64,000 bases of DNA from CALGDE01 sp964655355 (lineage in GTDB: Bacteria > Cyanobacteriota > Cyanobacteriia > CACIAM-69d). Positions within the stretch are counted from its first letter, which is position 1. Every line of letters starts with the position of its first letter. The DNA is taken from contig CAZZMD010000016.1 of the NCBI GenBank assembly GCA_964655355.1, forward strand, positions 16,416-80,415, read 5' to 3'. Position numbers and translations under genes: made by a program. The notes beneath the pieces are model-generated. The model searched no databases. It was given only the letters and a program-made list of their open reading frames with translations, and was not told where the DNA came from. Below are positions 25,729-35,290 of the stretch, piece after piece.

Positions 25729-28700
25729 ATGACTGTTGATTTCCCGAATTTTCTAGGTCTCTCGACCCCGTCCAATCAGGTGGTTTCTGCTTTGGAGACC
25801 TTGAACAACGCAGGATTGGACCTGAGTCCCATTGAGATTGCCGGGGCAGCGGCTTTCCTACAGCTCAACCCCACCCTTGCGGACGCGACGGCGACCCTGG
25901 GAACGGTGTGGGAGCCTTGGCTGGCAGATCTCGGCACCCTGGATGCGGCGGCGGTTCCCCAGTGGATTGACCAGACGGCGCCCACCTTGGTGGATGTGGC
26001 ATTACGCCAGCCCGGGGTGCGGGATGCGCTGACGGGAGGGGCTTTGGATGCAGTTAGAGCTGGGCTGGGGGATAGTGACCTGCTGACCGGGTTGGCGGAG
26101 GAGTTGGATGCCCAGTTGGCGGCCCAAGGCCAGGGCGATCGCCTGGTCATCATCGATGGCGGCGTTGAAAATTATCACGAGCTGATTGCGGGGGTGGAGG
26201 CTGGGGTCGAGGTGATCGTGTTGGATCCCACCCTGGATGGGGTTGCCCAGATCACGGCTGCCCTGGATGGACGGACGAATATTGCTAGCCTCCATGTGCT
26301 GTCCCACGGGGATGATGCCAGTTTGAATCTGGGGAGCACCACCCTCAATCTCGATAATTTGGATGAATATTCCGCGTTGATTCAGTCCTGGGCACCCGCC
26401 TTGAAATCGGGCGCTGATATCCTGCTCTACGGCTGCAATGTGGGTGCTTCCGAGAGTGGGACCGCTTTTCTGCAACAGTTACGGAATCTGACCACGGCGG
26501 ATTTGGCGGCCTCCGATGACCTCACCGGCAGTGCCTTGCTGGGGGGGGATTGGGAATTTGAAATCAACTTGGGACAGATCGACTCGGAAGGGGCGATCGC
26601 CGAGCCGGTCCGTCAAAACTTTGCCGGCACCCTAGACACTGTGACAGCCGTCTCGACCGCCAGTGGGATCAACGGAGACACCTCTAACATCGCAGCGCTC
26701 ATCGGCAGTGACGGAGGCGACGGCATCAGCCTGGAAGAGGCGGTGGCAGCGGCCAACAATACCGCCGGCGATGACATCATCCAATTAACCCCCGGCGCAG
26801 TTTATACAACCACGGCGACGCTAGCAGTCACCGGCGCTGATAATTTGACCATTCAGTCCGGGACCGGGACCACCCCCATCGCCCATAGCTCGAAAGCGAG
26901 AATTTCTGCCGCGAATCTCCACCAAGCCTTTCTGACGAGTGGGAGTGGGAATCTCTCCCTTTTCAACCTAGTGATTCGGGATGGGAATGCCGGAGGCGGT
27001 CGCGGTGGCGGCATCCGGTGGACCTCCAGCGGCACACTCAATATCAACCACAGTGTGATGACCGCCAACACAACTACGGATATTGGCGGCGCGATCCGAC
27101 ATGAAGGTGGGACCCTCAATATCTTCAATTCCACGTTCCACGGCAACACAGCGAGCAATGGTGGAAATGTGGTGAGTTCCAACGATGCAGCCGTTGTCCT
27201 GGACCACGTCACCGCCACGGCAAACACTGCTGGCGCCAGCGATTTCCGCTTCTTCAGCGGCAGTTCGTTTGCGTCCAACAACAGTATTTTAGACGGCTCA
27301 TTTCAGACGGGTCCGGGTACGACCTTTCCGGCCATTAGCCGCAATATCTTTACCAGTGCTACCACGGGCATCACGCCCCCGAACAGCACAACAGTTGCTG
27401 CCGACTTTGTGGCCTCGGCCCCCAATACCGGTGTTGCGAACACAAACCTGACGGGGGTAGCGGTGGGCAGCGTCATTGCGACCACCGTAGCAGAGGGGAT
27501 CTTTGCCCCGGTCACAGCGGGACCGGCGATCGATAGTTCCAGCACCGCGACCGGCGACGACCAGGTTGGTAGCGCTACAGCGGGGGTTCGCCGGGACGTG
27601 GGAGCGGCGGAAGAGGCGGCGGCCAATGTGGCCCCGACGCTGACCGTTCCAACGGGAACCAACTTGCCCGAAGATGAGAATCCAGGTCAGATCCTGAACG
27701 ACTTATTCGGCGGCCTTAACGTGACCGACCCAGATTCCGATTTACGGGTCGTGATTACCGCAACCCCTGAAGGGGGCGGCAGTGATTTGGGACGCTTCGA
27801 CTTTGATCCGGTGCCGACGACGATAACCGGCGACACCGACGGTAGCGATGGGACGTTGGACTTTACCGTGTTGGCAGGTGCAGGGGCTGATCCCGCCGCT
27901 CGCAATGTGGTGCTGAATTCGGTATTGGACACCCTGCGCTACCGCCCCCCGGTTAATTTCCCGAGCGGCATTGGCGCCCCTAATAACACTGTGGGGATCA
28001 ACGTCTCAATCCAAGAGACAACGGCACCGATGCGGACCGTCGCGACAGCGCCTGCCCCAGCCAGTCCAACAACGATCACGCTGACCTATAACCGGCGAGC
28101 GGATACCGCGAATGTTGTTGCGGTCAACGGCGGCGTTGTGGGGGCAGCCAATAGCGACATTGCGTTGGGTGCGGTGACGACGACCCTGACGGATACGGAT
28201 GGGTCTGAGAATTTCTTCGCGCCCCAAGGGGACGGGGACGGTACCGATGATGATTTGATAGGAGTCTGGATTGAATCCGCTAGTGTGTCATCCGCCGGGG
28301 TGGGCTTGAGGAATAGCGGGGTTCTGGTGGTGGATGGCAATGGAACGCCAGGTGATCCGTGGCTGGTGCCCCTAACCACCGCTGGCAGCCCGGTGACGTC
28401 AGGCACCGCTAACGCTTTATCCCTGCGATCGCCGGTCGATCAGACGATTGTTTTGAGTATCGGTTCTGCGACCCGCGATGGGGGCGATCTATTGGATGTC
28501 AATAACAATCCCGCCACCAATGGGGGAGACGCCAATATCGATAAGATCACGGTGAGTGTGGGGGGAAGCCTTAATCAGCGGCCGGTTTTGGCGGTGGCGG
28601 CTCCGTTTGCGGGTCCCGAGGTGCGACCGCCGGTGAATGAGGACAGTGGCCCCGTTGCATTTACAGTTGCTGAGTTGATCACCGATGGCAGTATTACGGA

Positions 28701-31278
28701 CCCAGATGTTGTGACGGCACCGGAGGCGATCGCCCTCACGGGGATCAACGCCAATGGCTTTGGCACCTGGCAATTTTCCACGACGGGGAGTAGTGGCCCC
28801 TGGACGAATGTTCCGGCGGTCAGCGATACGGCCGCGCTACTGCTCAACCCCGATGATGGGCTGCAGTTTGTCCCTAATATGGACGGCAACGGCACCGCCA
28901 CCGTCACCTTCAAGGCATGGGATCAAACGGCGGGGAGCGCAGGAACAACCACGGACACCACGAGCGCCGCGGCGACCTCTCCCTTCAGTACCGATAGCAA
29001 GAATGGTCAAGTGACGGTCACGGCGCTGAATGATGCCCCCACCTTTACCGCCGCTGGGGGGAATCAAAATGTCAATGCGGGGGATGGGGCGCAGACGGTG
29101 CCGAACTGGGCGACAGGTTTTAGTCCCGGTCCCGCCGATGAGTCTGGTCAGACGATCGCCGCCTATGATGTGACGGTGACCAGCGGTGCCGGGCTGTTTG
29201 CGGTGGCCCCGGCGATCGATAACGCCGGCACCTTGACCTATACCCCGGTCGGCGCCGTGGGCGCTACCAGCAACGCCACCGTATCCGTTGTGGTCCGGGA
29301 TAGTGGTCCAAATAGTCCGGCGGGGAATGTCAACGAAAGTACCGCCCAAACTTTCCTCATCACCGTCAATCCCATGGGGACCGTTGCTGCGCCGCCGGTG
29401 GCGAATGATGACCTCGCCACGGCGATCGAGGGTGCGGCGACCTTGATTGATGTGCTGAGCAACGATACCGATCCCAATAACAATATCGCCGCCAATACGG
29501 TTGCCATTTCTACCCCCCCTAGCGCTGGTGGTACCGCCGCAGTCAATAGCAGCGGGCAAGTGCTTTACACCCCGCGCACGACGGGGCCTTTCCCCTACAC
29601 CGACACCTTCCAATACACGGTAAGTGATACCGGCGGATTGCCCGCTGCCACTCCGGCCACGGTCACCGTGACGGTCAACCCGGCCCCGGTCCCTGCCCCC
29701 ACGCCGGTCCTACCGCCGCCGGCACCAACACCCACCCCCGCACCGCCCCCGCCACCGGCTCCCGCACCGAGCCCTGGCCCCGCACCGCCACCGGTTCCGT
29801 CTCCGGCGGATATTAATGTTGTGGATCCCGGTGGCAATGGTTTGGCCGACACCACCATTGATCTTGGCCTGATTCCGGCGGGGCAGACCGTTCCGATTCC
29901 CGTCGTGGTGCAGAATACGGGGCAACAGCCGTTGTCATTCTTAGAAGTAAAACTACCGCCCGGCTATCAATTGACCAATCAGTTTTTGCCGCCGATCGCC
30001 CCGGGTGAAAGTACGACGCTGGTTCTGGAGTTATTCTCCAATACCTTTGGGGAGTTCGCCGGGCCGCTGGAGTTGATTACGAACGATCCCGATGAACAGT
30101 CGGTGGTGGTTAACTTGGCGGGCACGGTCTTCCTCTCGGTGGACAGCCCGACGCCGGTTGTTCCCGGTCCCCCTGGGGCCCCAATACCGGGCACTCCCAC
30201 CCCTCCCCCAGGAATGCCCGGAACCCCCGGAGCACCGGGGACACCAGGAACACCAGGCGTTCCCCCGTCTGGTACGCCGATTCCGCCGGGGGCACCCCAG
30301 CAGGTTGTGCCGGCGGTCAATGCGTTGGCCTATGACTTGGGGGTCTCCAATGGGGGCAATGCCCTGCTTCAGTATTTTGATGCGGATTATTATTTGCAAA
30401 CGAATCCAGCGGCTCAGCAGGCGATCGCCGACGGTAGTGCTCCCGACGCCCTGACCCATTTCCTCCAGGTGGGACAGTTCGACGGTGCTAACCCTAGCGC
30501 CCTCTTCGACGAAACCCTCTATCGCCAACTCAATCCCGACGTGGCGGCCCTCATTGGCACCCAATACGCCAGCGGGTTCGAGCATTTCCTCCAGATAGGA
30601 CAGTTTGAGCGACGCAATCCCCTGGTCCTGCTGTTTGACCCGGCATTTTACGTGTCCGCCAACGGTCTGCAGGGGCAGGTTGATCCCCAGGATATTGCGG
30701 GGGCCTTTGCCCATTACCGCACCGTGGGTCAGTCCCAAGGGTTGCGCCCCAGCCTGGTGTTTGACGAGGCGTTCTATGTCCAGCGTCATCCCGACGCGGC
30801 GGCGGCGGTGGCAGCCGGGCAGGTCCCCAGTGCCTTTGACTATTTCCTACAGGTGGGCTTAGCGGCGGGTCAGGTCCCCGTGGCCGGCTTTGATCCCGCC
30901 AGTTATCTGGCCCAAAACGCCGACGCCCAAGCGGGGGTGACGGCGGGTCAGTTCCGCAGTGCCTTCGACCATCTGTTACGGGTGGGGCTGCCGGAGGGAC
31001 GTCCTCCCTTTGCTGGGCTATTTAATGCGGCTTTCTATGTGGGGACCAATCCTCAGGTGCAGACGGATTTGGCAGCCGGGTTAGCGGTGAGTCCGTGGGA
31101 TCATTTCATCCAGATTGGGCAATTCCAGCAACTCCAGCCAGGACCGTCCTACAACGAAGGGTTCTATCTGCAAACCAATCCGGATGTGGCTGCGGCGATC
31201 GCCCGAGGGGAATATGAAACGGGCATTGACCACTTCCTCGAGCAGGGGCGTTTTGAAGGTCGCATTGGGAATGCATAA
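25729..31278 (+). CDS. Giant DUF4347 multidomain surface/adhesion protein
   Basis: An 1849-residue modular protein. Residues about 136-300 form a DUF4347 domain (LVIIDGGVENYHELIAG, ASLHVLSHGDDASLNLG, DILLYGCNVG). Residues about 305-600 are a beta-helix with Asn/Gly turns. Residues about 625-1315 are cadherin/Ig-like modules (VTDPDSDL, ALNDAPTFTAAG, PPVANDDLATAIEGAA, DVLSNDTDP). A Pro/Ala linker (about 1318-1360), an ASH/choice-of-anchor-D-like domain (about 1361-1470) and a collagen-like Gly-Pro linker (about 1473-1525) follow. The last ~300 residues are seven ~42-residue repeats built on FDxxFYLxxNPDVAAAI and DHFLQxGxxEGR. There is no signal peptide, as in other DUF4347 proteins. The Ca-binding RTX nonapeptides that often end this family are not seen. 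It is likely secreted and involved in cell-surface adhesion or aggregation. Confidence 0.9.
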   Translation: MTVDFPNFLGLSTPSNQVVSALETLNNAGLDLSPIEIAGAAAFLQLNPTLADATATLGTVWEPWLADLGTLDAAAVPQWIDQTAPTLVDVALRQPGVRDALTGGALDAVRAGLGDSDLLTGLAEELDAQLAAQGQGDRLVIIDGGVENYHELIAGVEAGVEVIVLDPTLDGVAQITAALDGRTNIASLHVLSHGDDASLNLGSTTLNLDNLDEYSALIQSWAPALKSGADILLYGCNVGASESGTAFLQQLRNLTTADLAASDDLTGSALLGGDWEFEINLGQIDSEGAIAEPVRQNFAGTLDTVTAVSTASGINGDTSNIAALIGSDGGDGISLEEAVAAANNTAGDDIIQLTPGAVYTTTATLAVTGADNLTIQSGTGTTPIAHSSKARISAANLHQAFLTSGSGNLSLFNLVIRDGNAGGGRGGGIRWTSSGTLNINHSVMTANTTTDIGGAIRHEGGTLNIFNSTFHGNTASNGGNVVSSNDAAVVLDHVTATANTAGASDFRFFSGSSFASNNSILDGSFQTGPGTTFPAISRNIFTSATTGITPPNSTTVAADFVASAPNTGVANTNLTGVAVGSVIATTVAEGIFAPVTAGPAIDSSSTATGDDQVGSATAGVRRDVGAAEEAAANVAPTLTVPTGTNLPEDENPGQILNDLFGGLNVTDPDSDLRVVITATPEGGGSDLGRFDFDPVPTTITGDTDGSDGTLDFTVLAGAGADPAARNVVLNSVLDTLRYRPPVNFPSGIGAPNNTVGINVSIQETTAPMRTVATAPAPASPTTITLTYNRRADTANVVAVNGGVVGAANSDIALGAVTTTLTDTDGSENFFAPQGDGDGTDDDLIGVWIESASVSSAGVGLRNSGVLVVDGNGTPGDPWLVPLTTAGSPVTSGTANALSLRSPVDQTIVLSIGSATRDGGDLLDVNNNPATNGGDANIDKITVSVGGSLNQRPVLAVAAPFAGPEVRPPVNEDSGPVAFTVAELITDGSITDPDVVTAPEAIALTGINANGFGTWQFSTTGSSGPWTNVPAVSDTAALLLNPDDGLQFVPNMDGNGTATVTFKAWDQTAGSAGTTTDTTSAAATSPFSTDSKNGQVTVTALNDAPTFTAAGGNQNVNAGDGAQTVPNWATGFSPGPADESGQTIAAYDVTVTSGAGLFAVAPAIDNAGTLTYTPVGAVGATSNATVSVVVRDSGPNSPAGNVNESTAQTFLITVNPMGTVAAPPVANDDLATAIEGAATLIDVLSNDTDPNNNIAANTVAISTPPSAGGTAAVNSSGQVLYTPRTTGPFPYTDTFQYTVSDTGGLPAATPATVTVTVNPAPVPAPTPVLPPPAPTPTPAPPPPPAPAPSPGPAPPPVPSPADINVVDPGGNGLADTTIDLGLIPAGQTVPIPVVVQNTGQQPLSFLEVKLPPGYQLTNQFLPPIAPGESTTLVLELFSNTFGEFAGPLELITNDPDEQSVVVNLAGTVFLSVDSPTPVVPGPPGAPIPGTPTPPPGMPGTPGAPGTPGTPGVPPSGTPIPPGAPQQVVPAVNALAYDLGVSNGGNALLQYFDADYYLQTNPAAQQAIADGSAPDALTHFLQVGQFDGANPSALFDETLYRQLNPDVAALIGTQYASGFEHFLQIGQFERRNPLVLLFDPAFYVSANGLQGQVDPQDIAGAFAHYRTVGQSQGLRPSLVFDEAFYVQRHPDAAAAVAAGQVPSAFDYFLQVGLAAGQVPVAGFDPASYLAQNADAQAGVTAGQFRSAFDHLLRVGLPEGRPPFAGLFNAAFYVGTNPQVQTDLAAGLAVSPWDHFIQIGQFQQLQPGPSYNEGFYLQTNPDVAAAIARGEYETGIDHFLEQGRFEGRIGNA

Positions 31279-31291
31279 CGGTTGACTTTCA

Positions 31292-31328
31292 GGCAAGGTT
31301 TTCGTATAAAAATTGAAAAAACCTTGCC
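31292..31328. terminator. Hairpin after the DUF4347 gene
   Basis: Perfect 11-bp stem GGCAAGGTTTT (31292-31302) with AAAACCTTGCC (31318-31328) and a 15-nt AT-rich loop, 14 bp past the stop codon. There is no T-run after it on the plus strand, so its role as terminator is inferred from position and stem strength. Confidence 0.55.
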
Positions 31329-31454
31329 GGTGCAATGGTATATGTTTGCCCCCGGTGAGATTAAGGTTTATCTGGGTTAGCCTTGCCTCCCTGACTGGCA
31401 GGAACTCAGCTCAAAAATCGGTTTTAACAACGCTAACGTTAGAGGAGTTGCGCC

Positions 31455-31736
31455 GTGTCCGTTGAAATTCTGACTCGCCAGGAAACCATCCGTAAACATG
31501 CCCCGAATTACAAGGTGCTGTTGCACAATGATGACTTCAACAGCATGGAGTATGTGGTGCAGACGCTGATGCAAACGGTGTCGAGTCTGACCCAGCCCCA
31601 GGCGGTTGACATCATGATGGAAGCCCACAATAGTGGTCTTGCGTTGGTGATTACCTGCGCCCAGGAGCATGCCGAGTTTTATTGTGAAATGCTCCGCAAC
31701 CATGGTCTCAGCGCCACGATGGAGCCCGACGAATAG
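31455..31736 (+). CDS. clpS: ATP-dependent Clp protease adaptor ClpS
   Basis: A 93-residue ClpS. The GTG start at 31455 is set by GAGGAG at 31442-31447. It shows KVLLHNDDFNSMEYVVQTLM (substrate-binding Asn/Asp-Asp loop), then HNSGLALVITCAQEHAEFYCEML, which contributes to ClpC/ClpA N-domain binding. ClpS delivers N-degron substrates to the Clp protease in the cytoplasm. Family length is normal. In the N-degron pocket the positions visible in the NDDFN and Met-rich helix agree with a functional adaptor, but I cannot tell ClpS1 from ClpS2. Confidence 0.95.
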   Translation: MSVEILTRQETIRKHAPNYKVLLHNDDFNSMEYVVQTLMQTVSSLTQPQAVDIMMEAHNSGLALVITCAQEHAEFYCEMLRNHGLSATMEPDE

Positions 31737-31756
31737 TTTGATTTTTCCTTGCTGGG

Positions 31757-31795
31757 GGCGAGAGCGGGGACAAACCGTCTGCCCCCTCGCCTTTT
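31757..31795 (+). terminator. Terminator after clpS
   Basis: Stem of GGCGAG with CTCGCC and an inner GGGG/CCCC segment, ending in CTTTTA at 31791-31796. It lies about 20 bp after clpS, between it and the convergent amidohydrolase stop. Confidence 0.65.
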
Positions 31796-31799
31796 ATGG

Positions 31800-33062
31800 T
31801 TAAGCGTTGGGCGTCTTCTCAGCGTTACAGAAGGTTTCAACGCAGCGGGCAAAGATTTCCACCCCTCGCACCAATACCGATTCATCGAAGTTAAAGCGGG
31901 GATGGTGGTGGGGATAGGCGAGCCCTTTCTCGGGATTCGCAGAGCCCAGGAAAAAGTAGCAGCCCGGCACCGACTGGAGAAAGTAGGACATATCTTCACC
32001 GCCCATGGTCTGACAGTCCGGAACAATCCCCATAGGCGTCTCCACCACCTCTTCAGCGATGCTGCGCACCAGGGCGGCGATCGCCGGATCATTCACGGTG
32101 GCGGGATAGAGGCGCTTGTAGTCCAGACTATAGGTTGCGCCGTGCATCTGGCAGGTATGGTCAATAATCTGGTCAACCCGGTGCTCGATCGCCCCCACCA
32201 GCTTGGGATTGAAATAGCGCACCGTCCCGCTGAGCTGGGCACTGTCGGCAATAACATTTAGGGCCGTGCCCGCCTGAAAGGTTCCCACCGTCACCACCGC
32301 CGCATCGATGGGATCGACGTTACGGGCAACGATGGTTTGCAGGGCGGTGACCACCTGGGACGCCACCACAATGGAATCCACCGTTTGGTGAGGCAGCGCC
32401 CCGTGGCCGCCCTTCCCAGAAATATTGAGATCGAAAGTCTCCACCGCCGCCATCAGCGGTCCCGGTCGTACGCCCACCGTCCCTACGGGCAAATTATTCC
32501 AAATATGCAGCCCCACGATCGCATCCACATCGGGCGATTTCAACACCCCCGCCTCAATCATCGGCGCTGCGCCCCCGGGTCCCTCCTCCGCCGGCTGAAA
32601 AATCACCTTAACGGTGCCCGAAAAACTATCACGATGCTCCGAAAGATACTTCACCGTGCCCAGGGCGATCGCCACATGGCCATCGTGACCACAGGCGTGC
32701 ATTTTGCCCTCATGGCGTGATCGATACCACACGTCATTGCGCTCCTGCACCGGCAGCGCATCCATATCCGCCCGAATGGCTAGCACCGGGGGCTTGTCGC
32801 GATCAGGCGACACCGGTCGCGTCCCATGGATCAGGGCCACAATACCCGTGGTGGCAATGCCCGTTTCGTGCTCCACGCCCCAGTGGGTCAGCTTATGGCT
32901 AATAAATTGCGCCGTTAAATCCTCACGGAACCCCAGCTCCGGGTACTGATGCAAATGGCGACGCCATTCTAATAACTTGGGATGGAGCGATCGCACCGCT
33001 GGACGCACGCGATCGGCCGGTTGGACCTCATCCAAGGGCACATCAGGAACAGTGGAAACCAT
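31800..33062 (-). CDS. M20D family amidohydrolase (IAA-amino acid hydrolase-like)
   Basis: A 420-residue metallo-amidohydrolase of the M20D group, whose members cleave N-acyl or aromatic amino-acid conjugates such as hippurate and indole-acetyl amino acids. Diagnostic segments are WRRHLHQYPELGFREDLTAQ, ILAIRADMDALPVQE (metal Asp), HACGHDGHVAIALG (metal His), VIFQPAEEGPGGAAPMI (catalytic and metal Glu pair), GLHIWNNLPVGTVG, GKGGHGALPHQTVDSI in the dimerisation domain, and TMGGEDMSYFLQ near the C terminus. The length is normal. The natural substrate cannot be told from sequence. It is monocistronic and converges on clpS. Confidence 0.93.
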   Translation of the reverse strand: MVSTVPDVPLDEVQPADRVRPAVRSLHPKLLEWRRHLHQYPELGFREDLTAQFISHKLTHWGVEHETGIATTGIVALIHGTRPVSPDRDKPPVLAIRADMDALPVQERNDVWYRSRHEGKMHACGHDGHVAIALGTVKYLSEHRDSFSGTVKVIFQPAEEGPGGAAPMIEAGVLKSPDVDAIVGLHIWNNLPVGTVGVRPGPLMAAVETFDLNISGKGGHGALPHQTVDSIVVASQVVTALQTIVARNVDPIDAAVVTVGTFQAGTALNVIADSAQLSGTVRYFNPKLVGAIEHRVDQIIDHTCQMHGATYSLDYKRLYPATVNDPAIAALVRSIAEEVVETPMGIVPDCQTMGGEDMSYFLQSVPGCYFFLGSANPEKGLAYPHHHPRFNFDESVLVRGVEIFARCVETFCNAEKTPNA

Positions 33063-33386
33063 AAATCAAACCTAGGGCAGGAACGGACACAAACAACAGA
33101 GCCGAAGCACGGCTTCAAAGCGGTCATATAGTGTAGCGTAGACGACATTTTGAGGATTGGTGGCGCGTCTCCCATGCCGCCCCCATCAGGATCAGAATTC
33201 CCCCAGCTCCCTTTCAAATACCAATTTCAAATATCTTTCAAATACTAATTATCTTTCTGAAATGAGCATCTCAGAGCATCCAGCTCCTTCAAGGATCCAA
33301 TAGCCATAGGGGACTCAATATATTCAATGCAATATCAACGCTTTGCCAGCCTGACCGATCCCCTCGCCAAGCACGCCCTATCCCCT
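33063..33386. other. AT-rich intergenic region with a 16-bp direct repeat
   Basis: CTTTCAAATACYAATT occurs at 33211-33226 and at 33235-33250 (15 of 16 identical, period 24 bp), about 150 bp upstream of the amidohydrolase start. The rest shows no gene. The repeat could be a binding site pair for a regulator of the amidohydrolase, or simple slippage. Confidence 0.55.
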
Positions 33387-34220
33387 TTAAATCGGCTCAT
33401 GCTCCACCACAAAAACATTGGAATATAAATTTGCGATAATCTGCTTGCCTTGCTGGGTCAACCGTAGATATTGCAACGCATCTTTCACATAAGGATAAAC
33501 CCCACTCCAGTAAAACTTGGGGTAATTCCGCCGCAAATCACCGGGGTGACGATACTGAAGATACTGATTCATCCCGGTTTCTTCAAATTCATAGTACAGG
33601 GCACTAATTTTATTGAGATATCGGGGGTCGCTGAGCTGGCCAATGAGATCCGACGCCCGCACCATCCCCGCATAACTCATCGTCTCCTGGTGATCCTCCT
33701 CATTCGGCACCGGGAAACGGGTCAACTCAATATTGCGCTTGATCATCTCCGCATCGATCAGGCGATGTCCCCCAAAGCGTTCTTCCACAAATAACTTCGC
33801 CCGGTCCACATGGTAGGGCGTCAAACTGGCATCGGACGCGCCAGGGGGAAGTCGCACACGCTCCCCATCCTCCCCCGTCGCATAAAGTCCCTTACTGTCA
33901 TCCCGACAGACCCCTTTGACATAACCGATGTCATGGCACAACAGGGAAATGATGAAGTGTAGCCAATCCTCCGGCGACACTCCCCCATCCCGAATATGCT
34001 TTCCCCGCACCACCTCTTGACCTACAAGGGTGACCAGGATCGTGTGCTCCACGTTGTGATAGAGCGCATCACTGTTCGCAATATTTTCCAGGGCCATACT
34101 GCTGGCCCATCCCAAAATATCCTCATATTCCGTCTTCCAGCCCCCATAGGTGCGTTGATACCCATCCTTGACCCGCGCAACGAAGGCATCGATTAAGATT
34201 TCGGTGGCGTTAAATAACAT
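33387..34220 (-). CDS. HD-domain metalloprotein, Npun_R2479 family
   Basis: About 277 residues from ATG 34220 (MLFNATEILIDAFVARVK); the longer frame to 34337 is Pro/Cys-rich and not conserved-looking. It fits a cyanobacterial HD-domain family: metal-binding H in DALYHNVEHTILVTLVGQEV (about residue 55), the HD pair in FIISLLCHDIGYVKGVCRDD (about residue 100), a later His in TPYHVDRAKLFVEERF and Asp in VRASDLIGQLSDPRYL. HD proteins are typically phosphohydrolases acting on nucleotides or second messengers; no substrate is known here. The C-terminal ~60 residues (GMNQYLQYRHPGDLRRNYPK) are typical of the family. Confidence 0.88.
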   Translation of the reverse strand: MLFNATEILIDAFVARVKDGYQRTYGGWKTEYEDILGWASSMALENIANSDALYHNVEHTILVTLVGQEVVRGKHIRDGGVSPEDWLHFIISLLCHDIGYVKGVCRDDSKGLYATGEDGERVRLPPGASDASLTPYHVDRAKLFVEERFGGHRLIDAEMIKRNIELTRFPVPNEEDHQETMSYAGMVRASDLIGQLSDPRYLNKISALYYEFEETGMNQYLQYRHPGDLRRNYPKFYWSGVYPYVKDALQYLRLTQQGKQIIANLYSNVFVVEHEPI

Positions 34221-34666
34221 AGCTGGCGTCGGGGGCGGGCATTGGGGCGGGGTAGAGAGGGCAAGGAAAAAACAAGGGCGCTGAACGACTCGGGGTGCGA
34301 TCGCCCAGTGAACGAATGGAACGGCAGTTCCCCCCATCCCAGTGTATGGGATGAGTCACTCGTTCTAGTTTATCCAGGGAGATCGGGGATAGGCTAGCGG
34401 GCCAAAATCAGGCGGCAATGATGGACTGGTGGACTGGTTTATAAAACTGTCGTTCTAGGGCACCCATTTTTTAGAGCATCAATCAGCTATCAAACCGATC
34501 GCGCTCACTAGAAGACAGGATTAGTTCAATAACTGATCCGGAGACTGCTCCGAGAACTGCTCCGGAAACTGCTCCGAAAACTGATCCGAATTGGTAATGA
34601 TCTTATCCAAATCTTCAAATTAAACGCGAGTCCGCGCTCAACCACGGTACTAGACTGGAATTAGGC
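34221..34666. other. Intergenic region between the HD gene and rnpB
   Basis: This 446-bp region carries the HD gene promoter, the 12-bp tandem repeat array described separately and, next to rnpB, its presumed promoter (a TACTAG -10-like hexamer at 34648-34653 is possible). No coding frame of convincing composition was found. Confidence 0.5.
34531..34590. repeat. 12-bp tandem repeat, five units, upstream of rnpB
   Basis: Five successive units of the form AACTGMTCCGRA; the ACTG core recurs at 34532, 34544, 34556, 34568 and 34580, exactly 12 bp apart. Units differ at two or three positions. Read on the minus strand the array can be translated as SEQF/PEQF-like tetrapeptides that end at a stop codon, but the frame upstream is closed after about 25 codons. 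Confidence 0.9.
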
Positions 34667-35088
34667 AGAAGGTAAGCGTAGGTGGTTGCAAATGTGACTT
34701 CACCTATTGGTGATGATTTGCATTTGAGGAAAGTCCGGGCTCCCGAAAGATCAAACTTGCTGGGTAACGCCCAGTGCGAGTAATCGTGAGGACAGTGCCA
34801 CAGAAACATACCGCCTGGCGCAGGTCGGGGATTCTACGGATGAGTCCGATCCGCGTTCGGTAAGGGTGCAAAGGTGCGGTAAGAGCGCACCAGCAGCATC
34901 GAGAGGTGCTGGCTCGGTAAACCCCGGTTGGGTGCAAGGTCGAGGGGCAAGGGTTGATCTTTTTCCCGCCCCGATTGATGAGTACCGCTTGAGGTATTTG
35001 GTAACAAATATCCCAGATGGATAATCACCCCCGCGGCAATTTTAGGATTGCTGGCGGGAACAGAACCCGGCTTATGCCTTGCCTTCTC
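34667..35088 (+). ncRNA. rnpB: RNase P RNA
   Basis: The catalytic RNA of RNase P, which trims the 5' leader of pre-tRNAs. Conserved core elements are visible: the P4 strand GAGGAAAGTCCGGGC at 34726-34740 and its partner ACAGAACCCGGCTTA at 35060-35074, the AGGACAGTGCCACAGAAA region at about 34790-34807, and GTAAGGGTGCAAAGGTGCGG at about 34860. Helix P1 can be closed by AGAAGGTAAG (34667-34676) with CTTGCCTTCT (35078-35087), allowing one G-U pair, which fixes the ends to within a few bases. The size of about 420 nt fits the cyanobacterial A-type RNA. Confidence 0.93.
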
Positions 35089-35290
35089 CTGGCTCCCGTG
35101 GATTAAGTAACGTAAATTTCACGTCACTGCCGCGCCGTCACTCCCTTGGCTTTCCCATGGAGAGTGGTATGGAGCACCGGTGATAGTTGAGTAGCGGCGT
35201 TGGGGCTGGGGCTATGCCGTTTGGAATATCGCTGGAAAGACGGCTCCCCAGGAGGATAAAAAAACTCGTTAGGTACAGGGTGTATTATCC

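Noticed and set aside
28837..29613. 258-codon frame antisense to the DUF4347 gene, plus several others across 26-30 kb
   Set aside because: These are shadows of a repetitive, GC-rich coding region, with Arg/Gly/Ile-rich artificial composition and no start signals.
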